The notes beneath the pieces were generated by a model, which saw only the letters and a list, made by a program, of their open reading frames with translations, was not told where the DNA came from and did not search any database. Both the position numbers and the translations under genes were made by a program. Positions 10,758-17,827 of a stretch of DNA of 17,898 nucleotides are shown one piece after another (the stretch's first letter is position 1; every line of letters starts with the position of its first letter). The stretch is from Desulfobacteraceae bacterium UBA2771. GTDB lineage: Bacteria; Desulfobacterota; Desulfobacteria; Desulfobacterales; Desulfosarcinaceae. The stretch covers positions 18,672-36,569 of the forward strand of contig DEIP01000145.1 in the NCBI GenBank assembly GCA_002352605.1, given 5' to 3'.

Positions 10758-13283
10758 TCATTGGGCCTTTGACATTATCGATTGGTCTTGTCCATGAACA
10801 TGCGCAAAGGACTCTAAATGAACCGTTTTACCATCCGCACGCATGGAAATGGCACCGTGGGAGCCGGTGCACAGGATCCGGCAGCCCCTTGCCCGGTAGC
10901 GATCCGTCACCTCGGCATGGGGGAATCCGAAGCGGTTGGCGACACCGGCACTGATCACCACGATTTCCGGTCCCACCGCGGCAACCAGATCCGCAGAACT
11001 GGATGTCCGGGAGCCGTGGTGGGGGGCAAAGAGAACCGTGCTGGCAAGGTCCCTGCCCGCCCGCTGCACCAGCTGGCGCTCCGCCCGGCCCTCGATATCC
11101 CCGGTGAGAAGAAAGGCGGTCTCCCCCAGAGTTGCTTTGAGGACCAGCGAGCCGTTGTTTCGGTACTCCTGGCCGCGTTCCTTCAGCCGGCTGAGAAATC
11201 CCGCCGACGGGTGGAGAATTGCGAGCGACACCGGCCCGATAACCGTATCATCGGTATCGGCATCCACCTTTCGCACGACGATCTCCTTCTCCCGGCAGGC
11301 CGCCATCAGCATCCCATATCCTTTGGTCGTATTGGCATCACCGTTGGTCCACAGTTCCCGGACGTTGAAATGTTCAGCAATATAGATCAAGCCGTTGAGA
11401 TGATCGGCATTGGGATGAGACAAGACAAGGATATCGACGGTGGCAATTTTCCTGCTCCACAGCAGCGGGGCCACCACCCGCCGGCCCATATCGAACAGGC
11501 GATTGTCGGAAAAGCCGCCGCCATCATATAGCATTACCCCCCCGCCGGGCAGTTCCATGAGTGTGGATCCACCCTGCCCCACGTCGATGGCCGTAACCTT
11601 GAGGTCCCGGTGCCAGAAGCGTTGATAAGACCAGTAGAACCCATCCCCGGCGACCACAACCAACACCGTCGCCAACACCCACGGAGCGAAGGTTATTTTG
11701 CGCAGGTTGAGCAATACCCAGCCGGTCAGATAGTAGAGGATGACCTCCAGCAGGGATGGGGTAACGGTTTTGAAGGCAGCAAAAGACAACTGCGCAAAAA
11801 AATCCAGCCCCAGCAACGCCAGCTTGAGAATCTTGAGGCTCAGCCAGAAACCCGGGACGGCAGCCGGTTCGAAAAAGACTGAAACAAAGGCCGATGCCAG
11901 TCCTAAAGGCACCACCACAAAGCCCACTATGGGCACGAGAAACAGGTTGGCCACGATACCCACCAGCGAAGTCTGGTTAAAATGGAACAGGACCACGGGG
12001 GTGGTACCGGCGATGGCCAGGGCGGAGACAAGCATAAAGCCGACCAACCACCTGCCGACCCGAATGGCCGGTGAACGAGCAACTTCCTGCGCGCCCCCGA
12101 TCTTCTCGATCCCGTATACAATGGTCAGCACGGCGGCAAATGAAAGCTGAAAGGAGATGGAAAACAGGGCCGGCGGGAAGAGGACCAGAATCACCAGGGC
12201 TGCCACGGCAAGGGTATTGAGGATATCGTGGGAGCGCCCCAGGAGCAGGGCGACCAGGAAGACCGTCGCCATGATCTCGGCCCGTTGGGTGGACGGGGAC
12301 ATGCCGGCGAGCACCCCGTATGCCAGCACGGGCACCAACGTCACCGCGGCGGCCCACTGCCGACCCCACCCCCGCCACAGCAGGGGCGGGAATAAAGAGA
12401 AGAGCCGGCGAAAAAATGCAAAGACCACGGTGGCCACGATGCCCACGTGAAGCCCGGAGATGGCCAACAGGTGCCCCACACCGGCCCGGTTGAAGCGTTC
12501 ACGCAGCCCGTCGCTGATGCCCGACCGCTTCCCGAATACAAGGGCCTTGAGCACCGCTTTCTCATCCGTGGCGGCTTCGCCGCCGGCCATATCGATCCTT
12601 CGGTCAAGCCGCTGACGGACATCATGGATCAACCGGCTTGCCGCAGACCGGGTGCGCTTTCCATTGCGCTTGAGTTTCTCCACCCGCACCCAGGCGCTGC
12701 CGTAAATGCCTTTACAAGCCATGTACCGGCGGAAATCGAAACCACCCGGGTTCTGAAAATTGCGAAAAGGCCGGATCTTGGCCGGAAAGATCAGCCGATC
12801 TCCGGGTGTCAGCTCCGTTTCCCCCATGACCGTCAGCCGGATTCGGCCCCGGACCTGTCGTGATTCATCTTCACGGGAAAGGGTGTTGAGGTCCAGGACA
12901 AGCCGGGTGCGGCCAAAGCGGACAACCGGCGGATCGATCACGACACCGTGGATGCGCCAATATCCGCTGTCGAGATAATGAACGATGTGATTGGGTCCAA
13001 ACGGGGGAGACGTCCATGGCACCAGGGCCAGGTATCCGGCGGCCATTGCTGCCAACAACGGAGACCAGCGTGCCGGTTGTTCCCGTCGCAGACGGCCGAC
13101 CAGCCAAATGGCTGCGGCCAGAACGATGGTCAGGGCCGGAACGGTCAATCCGGGCAAGCCTTGGCCCAGGATGATGCCGGTCATCAGGGAGAGGGTTACG
13201 GGTATGACCGGCCGGTAATAGGGAACATCGGGCATTTTAATGATCGGGGTCGCCGCTACCTTGCGAATGCTATGTTCGGTCAT
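10758..13283 (-). CDS. comEC: ComEC/Rec2 DNA-uptake channel
   Basis: A full-length (841 aa) inner-membrane competence channel that in naturally transformable bacteria passes single-stranded DNA into the cytoplasm. N-terminal membrane segments and the DUF4131 OB-like region (~25-200) are followed by the ComEC core with its hallmark GHLLAISGLHVG (270-281) and roughly eight further hydrophobic segments to about residue 550. The C-terminal part is a metallo-beta-lactamase-fold domain: DVGQGGS (567-573), SHPNADHLNG (622-631), TGDIE (727-731) and PHHGS (754-758). The metal-binding motif has Asn where many homologues have Asp (SHPNADH), but both histidines and the last Asp remain. The ATG at 13283 has a poor Shine-Dalgarno; a Met at residue 17 is no better supported. 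No other competence gene is adjacent. Confidence 0.95.
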   Translation of the reverse strand: MTEHSIRKVAATPIIKMPDVPYYRPVIPVTLSLMTGIILGQGLPGLTVPALTIVLAAAIWLVGRLRREQPARWSPLLAAMAAGYLALVPWTSPPFGPNHIVHYLDSGYWRIHGVVIDPPVVRFGRTRLVLDLNTLSREDESRQVRGRIRLTVMGETELTPGDRLIFPAKIRPFRNFQNPGGFDFRRYMACKGIYGSAWVRVEKLKRNGKRTRSAASRLIHDVRQRLDRRIDMAGGEAATDEKAVLKALVFGKRSGISDGLRERFNRAGVGHLLAISGLHVGIVATVVFAFFRRLFSLFPPLLWRGWGRQWAAAVTLVPVLAYGVLAGMSPSTQRAEIMATVFLVALLLGRSHDILNTLAVAALVILVLFPPALFSISFQLSFAAVLTIVYGIEKIGGAQEVARSPAIRVGRWLVGFMLVSALAIAGTTPVVLFHFNQTSLVGIVANLFLVPIVGFVVVPLGLASAFVSVFFEPAAVPGFWLSLKILKLALLGLDFFAQLSFAAFKTVTPSLLEVILYYLTGWVLLNLRKITFAPWVLATVLVVVAGDGFYWSYQRFWHRDLKVTAIDVGQGGSTLMELPGGGVMLYDGGGFSDNRLFDMGRRVVAPLLWSRKIATVDILVLSHPNADHLNGLIYIAEHFNVRELWTNGDANTTKGYGMLMAACREKEIVVRKVDADTDDTVIGPVSLAILHPSAGFLSRLKERGQEYRNNGSLVLKATLGETAFLLTGDIEGRAERQLVQRAGRDLASTVLFAPHHGSRTSSSADLVAAVGPEIVVISAGVANRFGFPHAEVTDRYRARGCRILCTGSHGAISMRADGKTVHLESFAHVHGQDQSIMSKAQ

Positions 13284-13350
13284 CGGTGGTAGCTGCTAAT
13301 TTGATGACGATGACAAATATAAGAAATCCAGATTTCAAAGCCCTTCCGGT

Positions 13351-13381
13351 TTGCACACTTCTTTTTGCGTCTTATTATACT
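13351..13381. promoter_or_regulatory. Candidate overlapping divergent promoters (comEC / DUF1523 gene)
   Basis: In the 133-bp divergent spacer, the - strand carries a perfect TATAAT (13379-13374) suitable as -10 for comEC, although its -35 (TCCGTT at 17 nt) is poor. On the + strand TTGCAC (13351-13356) is followed after 16 nt by TATTAT (13373-13378), a possible promoter for the DUF1523 gene. The two -10 elements occupy the same bases, so the promoters would exclude each other. This is pattern matching only. Confidence 0.35.
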
Positions 13382-13416
13382 GCACACAACTAACCTAACG
13401 GAAGGAAGAATTAGTC

Positions 13417-13983
13417 ATGAAAGGAACAAAAAAAGTCAAGTTTGGAATTGGAATTGTTCTAATAGTCATCATTGCTCTGTTTTTTCACTACACCCTTCCC
13501 CGTACGGCCGTGGTTCAGATCTCCGGCACAGACGTCAAACGCGTGGACAAGAGGAATAAGGTTATTGAAAAACAAAGCGGGGCAAACGCCAAGATAGAGG
13601 TAGAACAGCGCACATCCGATGTCAGATTTATCAATTCAGTGTCGCGTAAAGGGAAAACCATGGTATTTAGAAACGGAGACACCGGATGGGGATGGCCACC
13701 CTACTTAAAATTTAACAGTGCCGATCTCACAGCCGAAGCACAGGCATTTTCGACAGATCAGACAAAACCATGGGTACTTGTTAAATACTATGGTTGGCGG
13801 TTCAAGGTTTTCTCGATGTTCCCGAATGTTTTGGATCTGAAGGTGGTTGACCGTAATTACACCCATTTTCCAATTTTCAATATTGTTTTTTTTGCTCTGT
13901 TGCTCACGGTTGCTTTTTTTATCAGAAGCAAAATTAAAAAGTTTGTCTCCTGGGTGCGCAATCGAAATAAATCGAAACAATGA
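13417..13983 (+). CDS. DUF1523 family membrane protein
   Basis: A 188-residue protein that I recognise as a DUF1523 member; no biochemical function is known for the family. It has a transmembrane segment near the N-terminus (~9-24) followed by the family start HYTLPRTAVVQI, an extracytoplasmic middle with the conserved DVRFINSV (68-75) and GDTGWGWPPYLKFNSADL (87-104), YGWRFKVFSMFPN (125-137), and a second transmembrane segment (~151-169) before a basic tail. The hairpin topology places the conserved middle in the periplasm. A strong GGAAGGAAG Shine-Dalgarno ends 8 nt before the ATG. The gene is a single-gene unit between divergent comEC and the convergent secreted-repeat gene, ending before a strong terminator. 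Its DNA is clearly more A+T-rich than the genes to the left, a hint (not proof) of separate origin. Confidence 0.85.
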   Translation: MKGTKKVKFGIGIVLIVIIALFFHYTLPRTAVVQISGTDVKRVDKRNKVIEKQSGANAKIEVEQRTSDVRFINSVSRKGKTMVFRNGDTGWGWPPYLKFNSADLTAEAQAFSTDQTKPWVLVKYYGWRFKVFSMFPNVLDLKVVDRNYTHFPIFNIVFFALLLTVAFFIRSKIKKFVSWVRNRNKSKQ

Positions 13984-14069
13984 AATCCGGTCTGGGTATC
14001 AAATTCTACTTCAGGGCTGGTGTGTTCGTGAAGCTCCTGAGACAAGGAAGATCAAATATGTTCATGAAA

Positions 14070-14115
14070 CGCCCCTTTTTCACTCTCTCCTGGTGGGGAG
14101 AATGAAAAAGGGGCG
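14070..14115. terminator. Bidirectional intrinsic terminator hairpin
   Basis: A perfect 13-bp inverted repeat, CGCCCCTTTTTCA (14070-14082) and TGAAAAAGGGGCG (14103-14115), encloses a further TCTCC/GGAGA pairing. A run of thymines (GTTTTATT) follows on the + strand and the stem itself is T-rich on each 3' side. It lies between the 3' ends of the convergent DUF1523 gene and the secreted-repeat gene and can end both transcripts. Confidence 0.85.
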
Positions 14116-14136
14116 AATCGTTTTATTGCTTCCGGG

Positions 14137-17100
14137 CTAACGATTGAATACCATAACCCCAACCACTTCCTTGGTGTGATTGGTTTCATTATCCTGCGAC
14201 TGCTCTTCGTCGATCAACACATCAACAGAAAATCCATCTTTGTTTGCATACCGCACGTTGGCGGTATTTTCACCGTCTGCGGTCTGCATGTCGGCCAGAA
14301 AAGTAGGAGATAAAGCAAAGGGGTTTTCAAAGTCAATGTTATGGAACCTGTGGCTCACCGTATCAGCCGTTTTCTCAACCAAATAGGTGGTGTCCACCAT
14401 CGTACCAGATGACGGTTCCCAGGCGATGTATGAGAGACGTTCTGTACCATGATCTTGCACATTCCCCTCCTGCTCTTGCATTCGATGGTTAAATCCATCG
14501 ACGGTGATTTTTTTCATTCGCCCGGTTACTGTGGTTGAATCATTGAAACTCGTAACAGTGGTCATTACAACTGGGGCGACATTAAATTTCTCATTGAAGG
14601 TGATTGGCTGAAAAGATGCAGCCGCACTGGTCTCTATGGTAGCCGCCTCAATTTGTGTACCGTTCCCGAGGGTGTAGTTTCCTTGCTCCATGACTAGGTA
14701 GCTTACCGTTTCGGTGAGATGGGATCCATCCAGATAACCCCATTCCTGAATGCGAATCTCAAATCCCGCAGCATCAACACTCCGGATTCGAACGACCGCC
14801 GGATGTCCGCCGTTGAGGCTTATTGGCCCGGTTACGATCACCGGATTGACATACACTTTCTTATAGTTGATTCGAGTCCATGTGTGGTTCAGCTCTACTT
14901 CATCATACTCCATTGCCTCGACAACAGAATTGGGTTCAGGGTGGGTTAGGTCTTTCTGATTGGTGATCAGAATCTTGTCAAGCTTGGTCCCGTCCTCACG
15001 CTGAGTGATTTTCAGCGTATGGGGCCCTGCTTCCAATCGAAACTGCATGGAATCGGCCGCATAATCCGGATTGGATGCGTCTCTGAGTGCGAACACGTCC
15101 CAGGTCCAGACATCTTGACCGCCGGGTTTTGTATGCCAGACCATATCGGATTGACCATCAACGGATACGAAGAAGGAATCGCCGGCGGTGTTGTTGGAGA
15201 TCTGGAGTCCCCAGATAACATAGTCTCCAGTTTCGGGGATTTCGAAATGGTATTCAGCATGGCCTGCATTTTCCGATGGACTGCTTAAATTACCGGTACC
15301 TTCAGGCACCCAAATAAAGCTGCAGGCACCGGCCTTCTCGTCATCTGCAATCTCCATGGGAGATTGCAGATCCCCATCTTCTGCTTCAATCCATATTTTC
15401 ACCAGGGTGTTTTCAGAAAAACTGACGACAAGGGTGTGATCACTCTTTACATCGGTGAAGGTGTAGTTTCCCATGACCCCCATGGATTGACCATCAACCT
15501 GAACATCTGCGATGTGAAAACCGGCGTCCGCAGCGAAAACGAATGTCTGGCTTGCACCATATGCCACATCCACGGGACCGGCAGGTGTAATGGTTCCGTT
15601 GGTGCCTGAGGCGACCGTAATGGTAAATGTGTCGGGTTCAAATGTTGCGTTGATGGTATGGTCGGTAACGACAGTGTCGAAAGTGTAACTATTGACAACA
15701 CCCATGGACACACCATCCACCAGTACATCAGCCACCTGGTATCCGGTATTCGGGGTGATTGTATAGGTTTTGCTGGCACCGGCATCCACGATGATAATCC
15801 CAGCGGGAAGTATAGAGCCGTTGGCTCCCGCGAAAGCAGAAATCGTGTATGCATCGACAGCAAAGCTGGCTGTGATGGTATGGGCGGTAACGACAGTGTC
15901 GAAAGTGTAACTATTGACAACACCCATGGACACACCATCCACCAGTACATCAGCCACCTGGTATCCGGTATTCGGGGTGATTGTATAGGTTTTGCTGGCA
16001 CCATGGTTCACACTTACCACGCCAGTTGAAGAGATCGTACCGTCGGGTCCAGCGGAAGCAGAAATGGTGTACGTGTCAACGGCAAAGCTAACGCTGAAAG
16101 TATGATTGGCGGAAACCTGAGTAAACGTATACGCCTGGACCACACCAACAGATACGCCATCCACGTTGACATTCGCTACGTGGCAGCCGCTATCGGGCGA
16201 AATAGTGAAGGTTTGATCAGATCCTCTGGTTATCGTGACGGTATTACCAGGCGATACAACACCGTTGTTGCCTGCAACCACTGTTATGGTGTGGGTGGCC
16301 GGTGGCGGTGCCTGTGCAAAAAAAGAGACTTCACTGGAATCAGCGCTTTCCAACGTCCCGGCAAAGGCCCGTACTACAAAATAGTAGGTGGTGTCATATT
16401 CGAGATTATAGACCGTTCCGGTTGTTTCGGAACCTGTCCAAACCGGCTGGTTGTAATTGTAGGCCTGGCCTTCGATGCGCTGATAAATCCGGTAGCCATC
16501 CGGTGTGGGGTCATTGGGATCCCATGCCAGCGTTGCCTGGGCGGTTTTTGGTACAGTATACGTATCGTAAGAAAAAGTAGCTTCGATAGATCGATTGGTG
16601 GTGACTTGATTAAATGTGTAAGCGGTTACCGACCCTTTGGACAAACCATCCACTTTTACATCCATCACATGATAACCTGCAGCGGGAGTGATCGTGAATG
16701 TTTGGCTGCTGCCATGATCGATGTTCACAATGCCTTCCGGAGAAATAATGCCATTGGCGCCTGCGGTAGCAGAAATGGTGTACACGTTGACCGCAAAACT
16801 GGCACTGATGGTATGATTGGCGGTGATTTGACTGAGTGTATAGGAGGTGACGGCGCCTTTTGAAGCCCCGTCCACGATGACTTCCTCCACATGGAAGCCG
16901 GCATCAGGAGAAATAATGAAGGTTTGACTGGCGCCCTCATTCACAGTGACTGTGCCTTCAGGGGAAATTGTCCCATTTTCGCCGGCGGTGGCTGAAATGG
17001 TATAGGTTGGTATTACAGGTGCTGTGGAAAAGAAAGAAACCTCATTAGAATCTGTGCTTTCCACTGTACCGGCATAGGCCCGTACTACAAAATAGTAGGT

Positions 17101-17346
17101 GGTGTCATAGTCGAGATTATAGACCGTTCCGTTTGTTGCGGAACCTGTCCAAGCCGGCTGGCTGTAGTCATAGGCCTGGCCTTCGATGCGATGATAAATC
17201 CGGTAGCCATCCGGTGTGGGGTCATTGGAGTCCCATGCCAGCGTTGTCTGGGCGGCCAATGACAGGGTAGGTGTTAAGAAAAAAATGCCTAAGATCAGCG
17301 CTAAGCGTACAAAGGGCCTGACTTGGTTATAAACCCATGGAAACAT
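14137..17346 (-). CDS. Secreted modular adhesin-like protein (Fn3, InlB-like repeats, CBM-like and lectin-like modules)
   Basis: A 1069-residue exported protein. It begins with a Sec signal peptide (basic start, LALILGIFFLTPTLSLA, likely cleavage near residue 31-32). Then: fibronectin III (~33-107), two divergent InlB B-type repeats (~114-185, 188-260), a second Fn3 (~270-345), four more InlB-type repeats (~351-423, 425-497, 499-571, 573-645; typical core TYTITPNTGYQVADVLVDGV), a CBM6/35-like domain from WIEAEDGD to DKILITN (~649-797), and three related C-terminal H-type-lectin-like modules (~813-902, 903-988, 993-1069). No membrane anchor, LPxTG or PEP-CTERM is visible. The ATG at 17346 has an excellent GGAGG 8 nt upstream; the longer frame from 17406 would start inside the riboswitch and lacks a signal peptide at its N-terminus. 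Expression is probably controlled by c-di-GMP. Likely surface adhesion or matrix binding; catalytic activity is not indicated. Confidence 0.85.
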   Translation of the reverse strand: MFPWVYNQVRPFVRLALILGIFFLTPTLSLAAQTTLAWDSNDPTPDGYRIYHRIEGQAYDYSQPAWTGSATNGTVYNLDYDTTYYFVVRAYAGTVESTDSNEVSFFSTAPVIPTYTISATAGENGTISPEGTVTVNEGASQTFIISPDAGFHVEEVIVDGASKGAVTSYTLSQITANHTISASFAVNVYTISATAGANGIISPEGIVNIDHGSSQTFTITPAAGYHVMDVKVDGLSKGSVTAYTFNQVTTNRSIEATFSYDTYTVPKTAQATLAWDPNDPTPDGYRIYQRIEGQAYNYNQPVWTGSETTGTVYNLEYDTTYYFVVRAFAGTLESADSSEVSFFAQAPPPATHTITVVAGNNGVVSPGNTVTITRGSDQTFTISPDSGCHVANVNVDGVSVGVVQAYTFTQVSANHTFSVSFAVDTYTISASAGPDGTISSTGVVSVNHGASKTYTITPNTGYQVADVLVDGVSMGVVNSYTFDTVVTAHTITASFAVDAYTISAFAGANGSILPAGIIIVDAGASKTYTITPNTGYQVADVLVDGVSMGVVNSYTFDTVVTDHTINATFEPDTFTITVASGTNGTITPAGPVDVAYGASQTFVFAADAGFHIADVQVDGQSMGVMGNYTFTDVKSDHTLVVSFSENTLVKIWIEAEDGDLQSPMEIADDEKAGACSFIWVPEGTGNLSSPSENAGHAEYHFEIPETGDYVIWGLQISNNTAGDSFFVSVDGQSDMVWHTKPGGQDVWTWDVFALRDASNPDYAADSMQFRLEAGPHTLKITQREDGTKLDKILITNQKDLTHPEPNSVVEAMEYDEVELNHTWTRINYKKVYVNPVIVTGPISLNGGHPAVVRIRSVDAAGFEIRIQEWGYLDGSHLTETVSYLVMEQGNYTLGNGTQIEAATIETSAAASFQPITFNEKFNVAPVVMTTVTSFNDSTTVTGRMKKITVDGFNHRMQEQEGNVQDHGTERLSYIAWEPSSGTMVDTTYLVEKTADTVSHRFHNIDFENPFALSPTFLADMQTADGENTANVRYANKDGFSVDVLIDEEQSQDNETNHTKEVVGVMVFNR
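15651..15780 (-). repeat. 130-bp internal repeat, copy A
   Basis: This segment of the secreted-protein gene encodes part of the fifth InlB-type repeat. It matches 15873-16002 at a constant 222-bp (74-codon) offset, with a single difference by eye (15662 T versus 15884 G, giving Asp versus Ala). The surrounding repeat units are much more diverged. Confidence 0.9.
15873..16002 (-). repeat. 130-bp internal repeat, copy B
   Basis: Second copy of the near-identical segment, encoding part of the fourth InlB-type repeat. The near-identity at DNA level, compared with the other repeats of the same family, points to recent duplication or gene conversion. Confidence 0.9.
16366..16544 (-). repeat. 179-bp repeat encoding Fn3 module 2
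   Basis: Aligns without gaps to 17077-17255 (offset 711 bp, 237 codons) with about a dozen mismatches by eye. It encodes the second fibronectin III module. Each copy is followed in the protein by InlB-type repeats, so a unit of one Fn3 plus two InlB-type repeats seems to have been duplicated. Confidence 0.85.
17077..17255 (-). repeat. 179-bp repeat encoding Fn3 module 1
   Basis: Partner of the 16366-16544 repeat. It encodes the first fibronectin III module directly after the signal peptide (TTLAWDSNDPTPDGYRIYHR and onwards). Confidence 0.85.
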
Positions 17347-17352
17347 ACTACC

Positions 17353-17398
17353 ATCCTCCGTGATTCGTTTTGGGACAAACAGTGAATCCGCGGAGGAT
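17353..17398 (-). promoter_or_regulatory. Shine-Dalgarno-sequestering hairpin (riboswitch expression platform)
   Basis: On the - strand ATCCTCCG (17398-17391) is the exact complement of CGGAGGAT (17360-17353), which contains the Shine-Dalgarno of the secreted-protein gene. Inside, GATTC (17388-17384) pairs with GAATC (17366-17362) around a 17-nt loop. The resulting 8+5 bp stem would hide the ribosome-binding site. It lies directly between the c-di-GMP aptamer and the start codon, and no terminator-like U-run follows, so control is probably translational. Which ligand state forms it cannot be read from the sequence. Confidence 0.65.
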
Positions 17399-17403
17399 AC
17401 GAC

Positions 17404-17499
17404 CATTTGCCTTCGGCGGCCCTGCTACCATCTCTTCCGGAAACCAGAAGATTTAGGCCAGCGGCTTTGCGTCCCACCCTTTCGGGTGGTTTGCCATTA
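17404..17499 (-). ncRNA. c-di-GMP-I (GEMM) riboswitch aptamer
   Basis: The - strand matches the GEMM consensus from GGCAAACC (17495-17488) through the hairpin CCACCC-GAAA-GGGTGG (17489-17474, GNRA tetraloop), GGACGCAAAGCC, GCTGGCCTAAA (tetraloop receptor), a stem CTTCTGG-TTT-CCGGAAG (17450-17434) and the closing GATGGTAGC, AGGG, CCGCCGAAGG. The base before CAAACC is G and a C is kept in the final CCGA, the positions that in the Vibrio Vc2 aptamer contact the two guanines; this argues for c-di-GMP and against the cGAMP-sensing GEMM-Ib variant. The aptamer is in the leader of the secreted repeat-protein gene, about 60 nt before its ATG. Confidence 0.92.
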
Positions 17500-17510
17500 T
17501 CGAGCAGATC

Positions 17511-17516
17511 AGTATA
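17511..17516 (-). promoter_or_regulatory. Candidate -10 box of the riboswitch transcript
   Basis: TATACT on the - strand (17516-17511) would place the transcript start a few bases before the aptamer, where it should be. No good -35 hexamer is found at 16-18 nt, so an activator or another sigma factor may be needed. A TGGCAC/TTGC pair just upstream has the wrong spacing for sigma54. Confidence 0.4.
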
Positions 17517-17827
17517 AACTGTCGCAATTGTGCCATTATGCAACTATGGTTCCAATAAGTCAGGCAACCACACTACTTTTCATATAACATCTTTATTTTT
17601 AATCATTTTCCCATATTAATGATTGTGCATAGCGCCCTCATGGAAGTAAATACACGGGTTTGCTGTGCAAAAAAAGTCACGGCCCCAGTCAATGAACGTT
17701 CAATCCATGACTTGATCACCTCCCTTCACCCGTCACCCTCCCCTCCGGACCGTACATCAGGTAATCGAATTCTTCGAGCTGCGTGTGTCGGGCACTTCGT
17801 TCAACACCGATTTTCACAGATGGTTAA
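17517..17827. other. Intergenic stretch without a supported gene
   Basis: About 310 bp of A+T-rich sequence then C-rich sequence. A 76-codon frame at 17619-17849 has no Shine-Dalgarno and no recognisable domain. A 10-bp palindrome TGAACGTTCA lies in it near 17695. One arm of a perfect 10-bp inverted repeat, TCGTTCAACA (17797-17806), pairs with TGTTGAACGA (17851-17860) in the adjacent partial frame; its meaning is unknown. Confidence 0.5.

Noticed and set aside
17344..17406. Upstream ATG at 17406 as start of the secreted protein
   Set aside because: It falls within the riboswitch leader, has no Shine-Dalgarno and would bury the signal peptide. The ATG at 17346 has a near-ideal GGAGG.
17520..17540. 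TGGCAC...TTGC on the - strand as a sigma54 promoter
   Set aside because: Only two bases separate the blocks, whereas sigma54 promoters need five, so the -24/-12 geometry fails.
17710..17730. GATCACCTCC resembling the 3' end of 16S rRNA
   Set aside because: Only about ten bases match, and the upstream context bears no resemblance to 16S helix 45; coincidence.
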